A DNA stretch of 33,531 nt from Mariniphaga sp. (GCA_010906965.1 JAAFHB010000028.1:1-33531); one strand, 5' to 3'. Shown: positions 1-8,482, numbered from the stretch's first letter. Numbers and translations: made by a program. The notes: generated from the sequence alone by a model not told the origin.

Positions 1-2
1 AG

Positions 3-329
3 ATCAAGGCCAGTAAAATTGAGAAAGTAAAAATTGATTTCATATTAAGCAAAAACCTGACAGCAAAACGCGGAGCAAAGAATATCTATGTAAGAATTCA
101 ACGACCGGACCAGATTCTGCTGATGAAGTCTGATAAAGATATTTTCAAATTTGAAGATATGAAAATACCCTATTCAGTGATGCGTGAGGTAGAGTACGAA
201 GGGAATGATATACCTGTTAGTATTTACTGGGATAACTCAAATGAATCACCTCTGATTCCCGGCAAATATACCGTCGATGTTTTTGCCGATGGCAGAAATA
301 TTGGAACGACGGTCTTCGAGGTGAAATAA
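3..329 (+). CDS. C-terminal part of an unrecognised protein (5' end outside window)
   Basis: The frame is open from the first bases of the window to a TAA at 327-329, so the ATG at 123 is internal and about 108 residues of a longer protein are visible. The visible part is hydrophilic at first (many K and N), then forms what looks like a small beta-rich domain: a segment reading NIYVRIQRPD followed by alternating hydrophobic strands and ending GKYTVDVFADGRNIGTTVFEVK-like (immunoglobulin-like in character). Similar C-terminal modules follow coiled coils in some uncharacterised Bacteroidota proteins as far as I recall, but the N-terminal part is missing, so no function is assigned. It is co-oriented with the methyltransferase 33 bp downstream. 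That the reading frame is real is fairly sure; its identity is not. Confidence 0.6.
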   Translation: MKASKIEKVKIDFILSKNLTAKRGAKNIYVRIQRPDQILLMKSDKDIFKFEDMKIPYSVMREVEYEGNDIPVSIYWDNSNESPLIPGKYTVDVFADGRNIGTTVFEVK

Positions 330-362
330 AACCTTTCAACAAATTCCTTTTACATTTTCAGG

Positions 363-1082
363 ATGTATCAGCTCTCCGAATTGCAGAAATATCTGAAACG
401 GATCAATGCCGGACATTTACTCGATGTAGCAACAGGCGAGGGCGATTTTCTGTTGTATCTGCTCGAATCGTTCAGTTCGTTTGATTCAGCGACGGGACTC
501 GATATCAATAATGAAAATCTTAAGATCGCCAGAAATAAAATCGGGCGGCAAAAAGTTGACTTTATCCATGGGAACATCCGAAAAATTCCTTTTGAGGATC
601 ATTTTTTCGACACAATCACCGTTTCTAATTCTCTACATCACTTCGACAATCCCGTAAAGGCAATTCAAAGCATGTTGCGCGTACTTATTCCCGGAGGTCT
701 GGTCGTTATCAATGAGATGGTCAACGAACATTTAAACCCCGCACAACAGACACATTTCGAATATCATTCTTTGAAGGCAGAAATTGACACTGCAGCGGGT
801 GGGTATCACCATAAAATCTATACCAGGGATGAATTAATGGAGATCATTCGTGAAAGTGCACTTGAACCTGCCCTCTTGATCACTTCTGAAGATCCGCCAA
901 TTATTTTTTCGCACGAAAAAATGTGGCAGTTTTTCCATAAACTCGATGATTTTGTGAATAATGCAAGCCATCTTCCTAACGGACTGATATTTGAACAGCG
1001 CGCTCAACGAATCAAGGAAATGATTGAGACGTGCGGATTTCAAAAGCCGCCACAGATCGGTATACTTGCTTACAAAGATTAG
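363..1082 (+). CDS. class I SAM-dependent methyltransferase
   Basis: This is a 239-aa Rossmann-fold methyltransferase of the Methyltransf_11/25 type that transfers a methyl group from S-adenosylmethionine to an unknown acceptor. Motif I is LLDVATGEGDF at residues 19-29. The acidic residue that binds the ribose hydroxyls is D47 in GLDIN. A motif with N71 (HGNIRKIPF) and the following SNSLHHF at 88-94 are typical of the UbiE/ubiquinone-like branch, and PGGLVVINE marks the post-motif strand. There is no signal peptide, so it acts in the cytoplasm. The N-terminus begins only about 18 residues before motif I, which is short but allowed in this family. It follows the upstream partial gene by 33 bp and could be co-transcribed with it. 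The substrate cannot be read from the sequence. Confidence 0.85.
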   Translation: MYQLSELQKYLKRINAGHLLDVATGEGDFLLYLLESFSSFDSATGLDINNENLKIARNKIGRQKVDFIHGNIRKIPFEDHFFDTITVSNSLHHFDNPVKAIQSMLRVLIPGGLVVINEMVNEHLNPAQQTHFEYHSLKAEIDTAAGGYHHKIYTRDELMEIIRESALEPALLITSEDPPIIFSHEKMWQFFHKLDDFVNNASHLPNGLIFEQRAQRIKEMIETCGFQKPPQIGILAYKD

Positions 1083-1191
1083 TCATTCTCATTGCCATTG
1101 GTTTAACCTTCCTCCTATTTGAAAAAACCATAATCGATTAAAAACCACTTAATTTCTTTTCAATTATTTTACAATTCTTTAACCTAAAAAA

Positions 1192-1223
1192 TTTGGTGAG
1201 TGTTATCAGGAGCCCTATATTTG
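1192..1223 (+). promoter_or_regulatory. near-consensus Bacteroidota sigma-ABfr promoter with no gene behind it
   Basis: TTTG at 1192-1195 and TATATTTG at 1216-1223 are separated by 20 bp, matching the TTTG-N19-21-TAnnTTTG housekeeping promoter of the phylum. Transcription would start at about 1228-1231. No credible protein-coding start follows for nearly 400 bp, and the next gene (1614) has its own promoter-like element. Confidence 0.65.
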
Positions 1224-1229
1224 TTATAC

Positions 1230-1317
1230 ATTTTTTTTCATAAGTTTAGGTTTAGTTAGGTTAGTTAGTTTGGTTAGTTTTAGTAAAAGGATGGAACCGC
1301 CCGGTTCTGTCCTTTTC
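1230..1317 (+). ncRNA. candidate small RNA or orphan leader
   Basis: The predicted start of the promoter at 1192-1223 and the hairpin at 1285-1316 delimit a transcript of about 90 nt. Its 5' part is an unusual low-complexity run built of TTAGT/TTAGG/TTTGG units (about 1243-1284) with no ATG. I do not recognise an RNA family. Read-through past the hairpin to about 1445 is possible, and that region contains two related TACTTCG-bearing segments (about 1360 and 1395). The existence of the transcript is inferred from promoter plus hairpin only. Confidence 0.35.
1285..1316 (+). terminator. hairpin, possible intrinsic terminator of the orphan transcript
   Basis: AAAAGGA pairs with TCCTTTT and GAACCG with CGGTTC, with a symmetric TG/TG internal loop between the two stems. 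The 3' arm carries the T-run and is followed by CAATTTT. The A-run/T-run arrangement means it could act on either strand, but only the + strand has an obvious promoter pointing at it. Confidence 0.45.
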
Positions 1318-1523
1318 AATTTTAATAAAGTCCATGGCCGCTGGATTCGTTTATTTACGGTACTTCGCAACTGAAAACGATTCCAGTTTTTGATACTTCG
1401 TGCAGCCAAAAAACACAAATTTTAAATCCAAACAGCACAAAATATGTTTTAAAACACAAATTAATCTTATCTTATTATAATACAGCAATATAATGAGATA
1501 TAAAGCATTACATACCATAAATA

Positions 1524-1565
1524 TTAGCGTGAATTTTTATGGTTAACCGTAATAATTCACGCTAA
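1524..1565. repeat. 42-nt near-perfect palindrome upstream of the DUF4143 ATPase gene
   Basis: The outer arms TTAGCGTGAATT (1524-1535) and AATTCACGCTAA (1554-1565) are exact inverted copies. The core TTATGGTTAACCGTAA (1537-1552) shares the same centre (between 1544 and 1545) and is palindromic except for one T/G position. Only the T/T pair 1536/1553 also fails to match. A further copy of the core half-site, TTTACGGTTGATA, follows at about 1568-1580 and overlaps the predicted -33 element. This could be an operator, a cruciform or a mobile-element end; the function is unknown. Confidence 0.75.
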
Positions 1566-1567
1566 AA

Positions 1568-1599
1568 TTTACGGTTGATACTAAATTTTTATATATTTG
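1568..1599 (+). promoter_or_regulatory. promoter of the DUF4143 ATPase gene
   Basis: TTTA at 1568-1571 (one base off TTTG) is followed after 20 bp by TATATTTG at 1592-1599. The start point would fall at about 1605, leaving a leader of only about 8-10 nt before the ATG at 1614. The -33 element lies in the extra palindrome half-site, so a protein bound to the palindrome could control this promoter (inference). Confidence 0.5.
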
Positions 1600-1613
1600 A
1601 AGAAAATTAAAGC

Positions 1614-2753
1614 ATGACAATTTCCAGATATATAGAAAGCCAATGTCTTGAACATCTTTCGACGAGTGGAAAAATAATACTTATTTACGGGCCTCGGCAG
1701 ACTGGAAAAACAACATTGGTAAAGGAACTCGGAAAAAATTCCGGGCTAAAGTCGTTATATCTTTCGGCTGACCTTACTAAAAACGAAAACCTGTTGATGC
1801 AACGCGACCTGAAAACACTTTCGGATTTAACCGAAGGCTACCAGTTGCTGATAATCGATGAAGCACAACGAGTGCCCGATATTGGACTGGTTTTAAAAGT
1901 ACTTTATGATGAAATGCCTCATTTAAAGGTGATAGCTACAGGCTCGTCATCGTTTGATCTGGCGAATAAAACAGCAGAACCCTTAACTGGCCGCAAGCAG
2001 GTATTTCACCTGCTCCCGTTTGCGCTGGGTGAAATCGTACAAGGGTTGAACAACTACGAACTTGACCAGAAAATAGAAGATGTTCTTGTTTATGGGCTAT
2101 ATCCTGAAGTGTTTACAAGCAGTACCAGTCAGAAGCGCAATATACTGGGTGATATCTGCGAATCATACCTGTTTAAGGATGTACTCCAGCTAACCACTGT
2201 AAAATACACAGCCAAAATCAGAGATTTGCTACGCTTACTGGCCTTTCAGGTAGGACAACAGGTTTCGGTGAATGAGCTTACGCAAAAATTGTCGTTAAAC
2301 AGGGAAACGGTCGAACGCTATATCGACTTGCTTGAGAAATCGTTTGTCATTTTCAGGCTTCCGGCTTATAGCCGGAATTTGCGTAATGAAGTCTCAAAAA
2401 TGGATAAAATATTTTTCTATGACACTGGAATCCGCAATTATCTGATAGACAATTTAAAACCGCTCGATCAACGAATTGATACCGGCAATCTGTGGGAAAA
2501 TTTCATTGTTGCGGAACGACGAAAACAACTATTTTACCGTCAGAAAAACGTGCAATGCTATTTTTGGCGCACATATACAGGTTCTGAAATCGATTATGTG
2601 GAAGAAGGCGAAAACGGATTAAATGGTTTTGAAATTAAAATATCAAAGACAAAAGCCCGGATCCCTAAATTATGGCAAGATGAATACAACGGTGGTTTTC
2701 AGTTGATCAACCGTAGCAACTACCTTGATTTACTGATGGAAGGGATGCGATAA
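1614..2753 (+). CDS. AAA ATPase with DUF4143 C-terminal domain
   Basis: This 379-aa protein has an AAA_14 ATPase core followed by DUF4143. The Walker A motif GPRQTGKT is at 26-33 and Walker B LLIIDEAQ at 78-85; a sensor-like ATGSSSFDL follows. The middle contains a winged-helix-like segment (SLNRETVERYIDLLEKSFVI, about 230-250). The C-terminal part has E (about 293, WENFIVAE), then GSEIDY (about 325) and EIK (about 340), an arrangement like the E/D/ExK metal-binding set of PD-(D/E)XK nuclease folds, which this family is thought to share. These ATPases are usually multicopy and sporadic, and their biological role is unsettled. There is no signal peptide. The gene stands alone, preceded by a large palindrome and a near-leaderless promoter, and converges on PUL1. 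Confidence 0.85.
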   Translation: MTISRYIESQCLEHLSTSGKIILIYGPRQTGKTTLVKELGKNSGLKSLYLSADLTKNENLLMQRDLKTLSDLTEGYQLLIIDEAQRVPDIGLVLKVLYDEMPHLKVIATGSSSFDLANKTAEPLTGRKQVFHLLPFALGEIVQGLNNYELDQKIEDVLVYGLYPEVFTSSTSQKRNILGDICESYLFKDVLQLTTVKYTAKIRDLLRLLAFQVGQQVSVNELTQKLSLNRETVERYIDLLEKSFVIFRLPAYSRNLRNEVSKMDKIFFYDTGIRNYLIDNLKPLDQRIDTGNLWENFIVAERRKQLFYRQKNVQCYFWRTYTGSEIDYVEEGENGLNGFEIKISKTKARIPKLWQDEYNGGFQLINRSNYLDLLMEGMR

Positions 2754-2817
2754 GTTACTAATATCGTTAAACGAATGATCCATTCAGGATTTTACACCTG
2801 TTTATTGAACAAACTAA

Positions 2818-2866
2818 AAGGCTGTATTAAAGCGCTGATTTTTCAATCAGAGCCTAATACAGCCTT
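2818..2866. terminator. bidirectional terminator-like hairpin between converging genes
   Basis: AAGGCTGTATTA (2818-2829) is the exact reverse complement of TAATACAGCCTT (2855-2866). A second inner stem is formed by CTGATT (2835-2840) and AATCAG (2845-2850). It lies between the converging ATPase gene and PUL1. T-runs on either side are modest, so termination strength is uncertain. Confidence 0.6.
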
Positions 2867-2888
2867 CCTATATTTAACTCAGGATTTT

Positions 2889-2978
2889 TTAATACCCTGT
2901 GTTCTGAACAAGTTTCGGATTCCGCTGAATTTCGTCATTTGGGAACGGTAACAGAAGGTTGGGTTGAGAATATAAAAA
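2889..2978 (-). pseudogene. relic of a SusD C-terminus
   Basis: On the minus strand this stretch reads in one frame as LLLPFPNDEIQRNPK followed by LVQNTGY and a TAA stop. That is the signature C-terminus of RagB/SusD proteins (P-x-P-x-x-E-I-x-x-N-P-x-x-x-Q-N-x-G-Y). An in-frame TAG at 2979-2981 closes the frame upstream, so only about 29 codons survive. It begins 8 bp after the stop of the GH106 gene. It is not a copy of the C-terminus of the intact PUL1 SusD (which ends QNPGWTR), so it comes from another susD gene. Confidence 0.8.
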
Positions 2979-2986
2979 CTATCAGT

Positions 2987-5900
2987 CTATCTCAAATTTT
3001 GCTGATCAGCCATCCTGATTTTTACCGGACCGAGTAAACCTGATTCCCGAAGAAAGCTTTCGGCATCGGGACCATTGAATTTATTGATATTTGTTTTGGT
3101 TAAACGTTTATCTTTAGGCAACTTGCTGTCTCCAATTAATCTATTGGGCCACATGTTTACAACCTCAACCTCCAATTCGTTGGTTCCTGTCCGGACGAAA
3201 GGAGTGATATCGAACTGAAAAGGAGCACTCCACATGACCTGCAATTGCTGCCCATTGATTTTCACGGAAGCCATCTCCTGCACATTGCCCAGATCGAGCA
3301 TCAGCAATTTTCCGCTGATATCTTTCGCAGTCAGTGAAAACGACTTCAAATAAGTGGCTGTTCCTGAATAGTATTTGATACCAGGCTCATCAAATTTGAT
3401 CCATGATTTCAATTCATTGATCTCCACTTTTTCAGGCGCACCCCATTTCAGATCAAAGTGCAGCACCCATTTCCCTGAAAGGATTATTTCGGCCGGAGAT
3501 TTCTCTGCCTGAACTACTTCCGTTTTACCATCCGACCAGGTTAACGTGTATTTTCCCTGCTCATTAATGGTTGCAACTTTCTTTTCACCTTGATTATACA
3601 GATCGATTAACACCGATTCCTTTGTTTCATATTGATTGCCAGGGAACCAGTTTCTCCCGTCTTTCTGAATTGCTGTAACATGGTTCTGAGCCGGTGCATC
3701 TTTGAAAACCACAAATACTGAACCTTCAGGTTCGAGATGAAGCGAAACGACGGTTTGTCCGTTTTCTTCGCTGTAAGTAAGTATCTCCTTCATTTCACCT
3801 GTTTTTGGATCCCAGAGTTGCGGAATCATTCCACTTACCCTAAACGAACATTCAACCTGTTCGTACCTGTCGGGCAAATTGGTCAGGTACCTGAATTCGA
3901 AATCGTTGATCCCCTTGCGCGCAAACCGGTTGGCAACGAAATAAATTTCTTCTGTCTTTGTAGAACGATGAATGTAATCGAGCGCTGTCTTTTCCTGATT
4001 GCTTTTGAATCCAAAATCGGGTCTGACATTCATTGCGGCCAAAACATCGTTGATATTCTGTCCCCAAATGACACGCCCTTTGCCTACATTATTCTCGGTT
4101 ATATTTTTCCCATCTATTTTGCCCCAAAGGCGGTCTGCGATCGCTTTTAATTCCCGGTCACTCTCCGGAAATCCTGTCAATCCGGTTACTTCTTCCGGAC
4201 GAGGAGAAATAACGGTCATCCCGGCATTCACAAGCAGTTCAACCTTTTTCAGCACATTCAGATCGATTGCTTTTTCGGGCGTAAGCATCAGCAAACGATA
4301 ACTCATTCCATCTGGCAAAACTATTTTTTTGCCGTCAAATGATACCCTGTTCAGGATGACATCTTTGGAACATTTATCCCAATCGTAACCAAAGTTCAAT
4401 TCCGGAAAGTCTTCTTTCAGAAATACGAAATTAGGGACATCGTCACCATAATAATAAAGTACATCTGCAACAAACAGACCCTGCTGAAGCATATAAGAAC
4501 CCCGATTGAGATAGCTGATAAAATCCTTCGATTGTTTCCACCAGGTGACATTCGGATTCAGATGTGTACCAGCGAAATACTCGTTTCCAGGCAACCCGAA
4601 TTCTTTGGGTGACGAAGTAAATGTATGCCATACTATCCGGTTGACGCCTGAGCAAAAAACACGGTCGATATTCCCTTTCAGGTCTTTGGGTGACCGCTCC
4701 CACTGCGGACCAATACTGGTCGGTCCTTCGGCTGCCACAAATCGTTTGCCGTTGGTATGAGCAACGCTTGCACTTTGCCGGACCGAAAGGCGCTCATCGT
4801 CTTTAACACGGTGCGTGTTGGCCACTGCCCAAAATTCACCTTGTGGAAAATCACTTATCCCCATTACCTTCAGTGCATCCACCGGCGCCGAATGCGGTCC
4901 GCCCGATTCGGGATGAATACCCATTCCATACTTATGTGCCAGGTTGTAAAATAGTTGATAATGGTATTCGGCGACACAGTCGCCCACTGTTTTGCGAAAA
5001 TCGTGCAAAAAACGATTGGTCTGATCACGGTTTTCAACAATCCGACCGGCTAAAGCGGGCATGTATTTTTGAAGATCGTACCCCCTGAACTTCAGGAACT
5101 CTTCAGGAAAACGATCGGTCCAACTTACGAGGTCCATCTCCCAGCTGTCGGTTTGCAGGAATCTGACACTTTTGCCAACTGACTGTGCCGTTTCTATCAG
5201 CGGAATAATGACTGTATTGCTGAAAAGTTCGAATGCTTTGGGGCTCAGATGATCAACCGAGAGACCTTCCCAACCATCGCTACTGGTTGAAGTGCGGGCG
5301 CCGGTACAGGTATATCCGTAACGGATGATCGTCCAGTTTCCTTTAGGAGCATTCCATTCCAGTTTTCCATTTTTAAAACTTCCCGTAAGGTCAATGATTT
5401 CGTCTTTTTTGACTGCCTGTTCGGTGCCCTCTCCGGGATAATCATCTCTGAGGTCATTGAGTGGATAAACACCCTTCCAACCAATTTTTTCGTTAAATGA
5501 TTTTTTCTTCCAGTTCTTAATAACTTCATTTTCAACAAGTGCTCCTACCTTTTTAGGAATTGCCTGCACAATTATATCCTCGTACATCAATTTCTTTTCG
5601 GGCTGCGGCAATTCCATACTGATCGCCTTTCCACCAGTAACATCGACTTCTGACCAAACAATTTTCTTCATTGCAAATTCGGGCGTGATCGATGGTGCGC
5701 CAGGATTCCATCCGCTCTGAGCATTTACACTTAATTCAATACCAATGCGATCGGCCTCTTTTACGGCATGTTTATAAAGCTCCATCCATTCGGCGCTCAT
5801 AAAAACCGGTCCGGCAGTAGTTTTTAAGGCCACCTGGTAGTTTGAACTTCCTGCATCAACCAACGAAGCTCCTCCGTAACCTTTATCCTTCATTTCCTCA

Positions 5901-6106
5901 AGATCGCGCGTAATTGATTCTTTGGTTGCCATGCTGTTGAGCCACCACCAATAACAGCGCAGACGTGATTCTGAAGGAGGATTTGCAAAACCAGACTTAA
6001 GTTGAGAATAGTTAACCGTCGGATCGGTCAGGATTGTATTTTTTGGTTGTCCCTGCAAAACGAGACTTACCAGCAAAACAAAACCCAATAAGTTATTTTT
6101 CAGCAT
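2987..6106 (-). CDS. GH106-type alpha-L-rhamnosidase, secreted
   Basis: This 1039-aa protein has an N-terminal signal peptide (about residues 1-19, hydrophobic VLLVSLVLQ). It fits the Glyco_hydro_106 family: the opening SRLRCYWWWLNSMATKE followed by DLEEMKDKGYGGASLVD (about 46-82), the segment TDSWEMDLVSWT (about 318-330), HPESGG (about 399) and AAEGPTS (about 459), each with acidic residues typical of the catalytic (beta/alpha)8 barrel. Which Glu are catalytic cannot be fixed without alignment. The last about 130 residues form a GH2-like beta-sandwich (LMLDLGNVQEMASVKING, then WPNRLIGD). Known GH106 enzymes remove terminal alpha-L-rhamnose, for example from pectic rhamnogalacturonans. It lies 66 bp after the GH78 gene, so the two probably act together in the periplasm. 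Length is close to that of characterised members. Confidence 0.88.
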   Translation of the reverse strand: MLKNNLLGFVLLVSLVLQGQPKNTILTDPTVNYSQLKSGFANPPSESRLRCYWWWLNSMATKESITRDLEEMKDKGYGGASLVDAGSSNYQVALKTTAGPVFMSAEWMELYKHAVKEADRIGIELSVNAQSGWNPGAPSITPEFAMKKIVWSEVDVTGGKAISMELPQPEKKLMYEDIIVQAIPKKVGALVENEVIKNWKKKSFNEKIGWKGVYPLNDLRDDYPGEGTEQAVKKDEIIDLTGSFKNGKLEWNAPKGNWTIIRYGYTCTGARTSTSSDGWEGLSVDHLSPKAFELFSNTVIIPLIETAQSVGKSVRFLQTDSWEMDLVSWTDRFPEEFLKFRGYDLQKYMPALAGRIVENRDQTNRFLHDFRKTVGDCVAEYHYQLFYNLAHKYGMGIHPESGGPHSAPVDALKVMGISDFPQGEFWAVANTHRVKDDERLSVRQSASVAHTNGKRFVAAEGPTSIGPQWERSPKDLKGNIDRVFCSGVNRIVWHTFTSSPKEFGLPGNEYFAGTHLNPNVTWWKQSKDFISYLNRGSYMLQQGLFVADVLYYYGDDVPNFVFLKEDFPELNFGYDWDKCSKDVILNRVSFDGKKIVLPDGMSYRLLMLTPEKAIDLNVLKKVELLVNAGMTVISPRPEEVTGLTGFPESDRELKAIADRLWGKIDGKNITENNVGKGRVIWGQNINDVLAAMNVRPDFGFKSNQEKTALDYIHRSTKTEEIYFVANRFARKGINDFEFRYLTNLPDRYEQVECSFRVSGMIPQLWDPKTGEMKEILTYSEENGQTVVSLHLEPEGSVFVVFKDAPAQNHVTAIQKDGRNWFPGNQYETKESVLIDLYNQGEKKVATINEQGKYTLTWSDGKTEVVQAEKSPAEIILSGKWVLHFDLKWGAPEKVEINELKSWIKFDEPGIKYYSGTATYLKSFSLTAKDISGKLLMLDLGNVQEMASVKINGQQLQVMWSAPFQFDITPFVRTGTNELEVEVVNMWPNRLIGDSKLPKDKRLTKTNINKFNGPDAESFLRESGLLGPVKIRMADQQNLR

Positions 6107-6172
6107 GTTAATATTGTATTTAAATTCATCAAACGTACGATTTATTTAAGCCGTCTAAAAAGCGGATTCCGG

Positions 6173-8482
6173 TTATTTGGTTACCTCGAAGACATTACTG
6201 CCGGAGCCAATTCCTTCTACAACTACATAGTTCCCTGTCTTACGAAACGAAACCGCAGATCCATTCTGAGTCACCTTTTGTGATTTCGACCAGAATGGAA
6301 GGTAAACATCCGAAGTAGTATTGGCCGGAATCGTAATATTCAGTTTAAAAGACTGATTAGGTTTATTTTGAAACGACACAAATACATCGCCCCGAATGGT
6401 CGGGTATTTGATTTCAGCATGCTCAAGTGAAGCAGGTTGTGGTTTGATGCGTATTTTCCGGAAGCCGGGTTCGAGCGGTTCAATGCCCATCAATTTACGT
6501 GGAATGATATTAGCAGGAACAGCGCCCCAGGCATGGTTCCAATCCTGGTTTGGCTTGTATTTATTGTCCCATGCTTCGAGCGAAATAGTCGAACCAACCC
6601 GGATCATGTTGTACCAGCTACGGTCAGAAGTTGATGTAAGTAAAGCCAATCCATAATCCGCGTTATTGCTGTCATAAACAGCATCAAGCAGAAACTGCGA
6701 GCCATAAACGCTGCAAGCCATTCCGCGTGACTGAACAAATTGACTGATTTTTTCTGTATGTTTCTCAGGCGATAGTCCAAATGCAAGGGGAAACATATTG
6801 CCATGTAATGAAGCATGATCCGTTCCAATTCCATCCAAATAAACACCACGTTTTTTATCCAGCAGCTTTTCATTAAAAGAGGTCTTCAGTTTTTGCGCTT
6901 GTGCAACAAACAGTTTTTCATCAACTGATTCACCTAATACTAAAGCAATTTTACCCATCAACTCCAATGCCCTGAAATGGTAAGCATTTACAACCGAGTT
7001 TACATTTTGAAATACAAATCCATCGGTTTCCCCAGGTTCATTCTTTCCCAGACCTAAGATACCGGTTTGCGGCCAATCCACAATGTCTTTCAGGGTTCCA
7101 TTGAAATGGATGGATTTTAAAACTTCAGGAGTCACTTTGCCCGTTCTGGTGCTAATAAAACCCGAATTGTCAGCCAATGATAAAAGCGTTTTCGCTTTCA
7201 GATCGGTATAAAAATGTTCGAGCGATAATTTATTGCCGGTGTAGAGGTAATCGTTCCATGCCATCAGCACTGATTGTAAAATCCACTCTATTGGCCAGGT
7301 TGGCCGGCGAATGAGGTATTCCTGCGAATAACGTGCCATGCTGTATTCGCGTGCAACACCGTAATGTCCAAGCTGATTGATGTAAGCATCGGCTTCATAT
7401 GGAATGCGCTCGCGATCGCCATCGACATAAACACCGGTAAATGAGGTGGCTTTAATTGAATATTTGCACAATTCCCAAACCTGATTGAGTACTGTATCCG
7501 AACTTGAAAAATAGGAATCTGTCTCATCGAACGGATAAAATACCGTTTCCTGAACGATTTGAGTTTCACCAAGAGTTCCTTCATATCCTTCCAGTTCGCA
7601 GTACCTGAAAGGGGTTATTTCTCCAATATAATCAGGCATCAGAATGGCTTGCGGTCCGGTATTCCGTTTATCCTTTGAAATAACAATCGTGTAAGTATTC
7701 CAGCCACGAAGTAATACAAGCTTGTAAACCGAATATCGGATCGTGCCACCGGGATTTCTGTTAATTCTTCCGGCTTTTTGCGCTTCACCCAGGTGAATGA
7801 GAATAGTGTCATGTTCTGCTTTTCCCATTAATGTCAGGCGAATACGGCCGAAAGCAGCTTTCCCGAAATCGATGAATGACAAAGCCGGGGAAATGGTTTT
7901 TATTGTAAGCGGCGAAATATCCTGCTTTTGTAATGGATACCGGGCAGTTGCATAATCGACCAATATCGCCGCAGTTTTAAATTGCGAAACGATCGAAAAT
8001 GGTGATGCTGCACCATGATTGTCCCAGGTCTTCACTTTCCAAAAGTAAGCAGAACCGGCTTTAAGTATTTTTCCGGAATAGATAATATTGACCGACTGAT
8101 CGGTAATGGTCTTCCCTGAATCCCAGCAATCGCCAAGATCATTCCTGATGTTTTCGAGGCTCGAGGCCACTAATACCTGGTAAGCAGTTTGCAGTGTATT
8201 ATTTTGACTTGAATTGACGATCCAACCGAAAAAAGGCTGCTTTTGAGCCATCTCAGGAAACTGAAAATTTTCAGAAAGCGCATTTGCCTGGTATAATGAA
8301 GTATTTACAGGATAACCATTCAAAGAAACCTGTCCGGCATGCGCCAAAAAATTAATGGTAAGGCCGGAAGGCTGATCTTTTTCAGGAGTGGCGCTTTGAG
8401 CCCTAAAATTCCATCCACAGAAAAAAAGAAGTAAAAGCATTCCAAGACTAATTTCACGCATTGATCTTAAAAATTGGTTCAT
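6173..8482 (-). CDS. GH78-type alpha-L-rhamnosidase, secreted
   Basis: This 769-aa protein begins with a signal peptide (SLGMLLLLFFCGWNFRAQS, about 11-30). The N-terminal beta domains carry the familiar YQVLVASS and W-D-S-G-K segments of bacterial rhamnosidases. The (alpha/alpha)6 catalytic domain contains VDGDRERIPYEAD at about 353-366, which matches the D-x-x-R-E-R segment carrying the general acid Glu, and TISLEAWDNKY at about 633-643, which carries the probable base Glu. The C-terminal beta domain follows (RKIRIKPQPASLEHAEI). It is shorter than many GH78 enzymes (commonly 900 or more residues), apparently lacking an extra carbohydrate-binding module. It lies between the susD gene and the GH106 gene on the same strand; the susD terminator precedes it, so it may be expressed at lower level or from its own weak promoter. 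Confidence 0.88.
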   Translation of the reverse strand: MNQFLRSMREISLGMLLLLFFCGWNFRAQSATPEKDQPSGLTINFLAHAGQVSLNGYPVNTSLYQANALSENFQFPEMAQKQPFFGWIVNSSQNNTLQTAYQVLVASSLENIRNDLGDCWDSGKTITDQSVNIIYSGKILKAGSAYFWKVKTWDNHGAASPFSIVSQFKTAAILVDYATARYPLQKQDISPLTIKTISPALSFIDFGKAAFGRIRLTLMGKAEHDTILIHLGEAQKAGRINRNPGGTIRYSVYKLVLLRGWNTYTIVISKDKRNTGPQAILMPDYIGEITPFRYCELEGYEGTLGETQIVQETVFYPFDETDSYFSSSDTVLNQVWELCKYSIKATSFTGVYVDGDRERIPYEADAYINQLGHYGVAREYSMARYSQEYLIRRPTWPIEWILQSVLMAWNDYLYTGNKLSLEHFYTDLKAKTLLSLADNSGFISTRTGKVTPEVLKSIHFNGTLKDIVDWPQTGILGLGKNEPGETDGFVFQNVNSVVNAYHFRALELMGKIALVLGESVDEKLFVAQAQKLKTSFNEKLLDKKRGVYLDGIGTDHASLHGNMFPLAFGLSPEKHTEKISQFVQSRGMACSVYGSQFLLDAVYDSNNADYGLALLTSTSDRSWYNMIRVGSTISLEAWDNKYKPNQDWNHAWGAVPANIIPRKLMGIEPLEPGFRKIRIKPQPASLEHAEIKYPTIRGDVFVSFQNKPNQSFKLNITIPANTTSDVYLPFWSKSQKVTQNGSAVSFRKTGNYVVVEGIGSGSNVFEVTK

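Noticed and set aside
123..329. 68-aa gene starting at 123
   Set aside because: The same frame is open to the start of the window with protein-like sequence, so this is the tail of a longer gene.
1243..1284. TTAGT/TTAGG run as a CRISPR or tandem repeat array
   Set aside because: Units vary in length and sequence and there are no spacers; it is just a low-complexity leader.
1224..1418. 64-aa minus-strand open frame
   Set aside because: It is made by translating the TTAGT-rich run and the hairpin backwards (KLTKLTNLTKPK); no domain, no partner signals. The stretch is better explained as leader or sRNA.
3737..4301. Plus-strand open frames inside the GH106 gene
   Set aside because: They are antisense shadows of a well-supported coding region and show no family resemblance.
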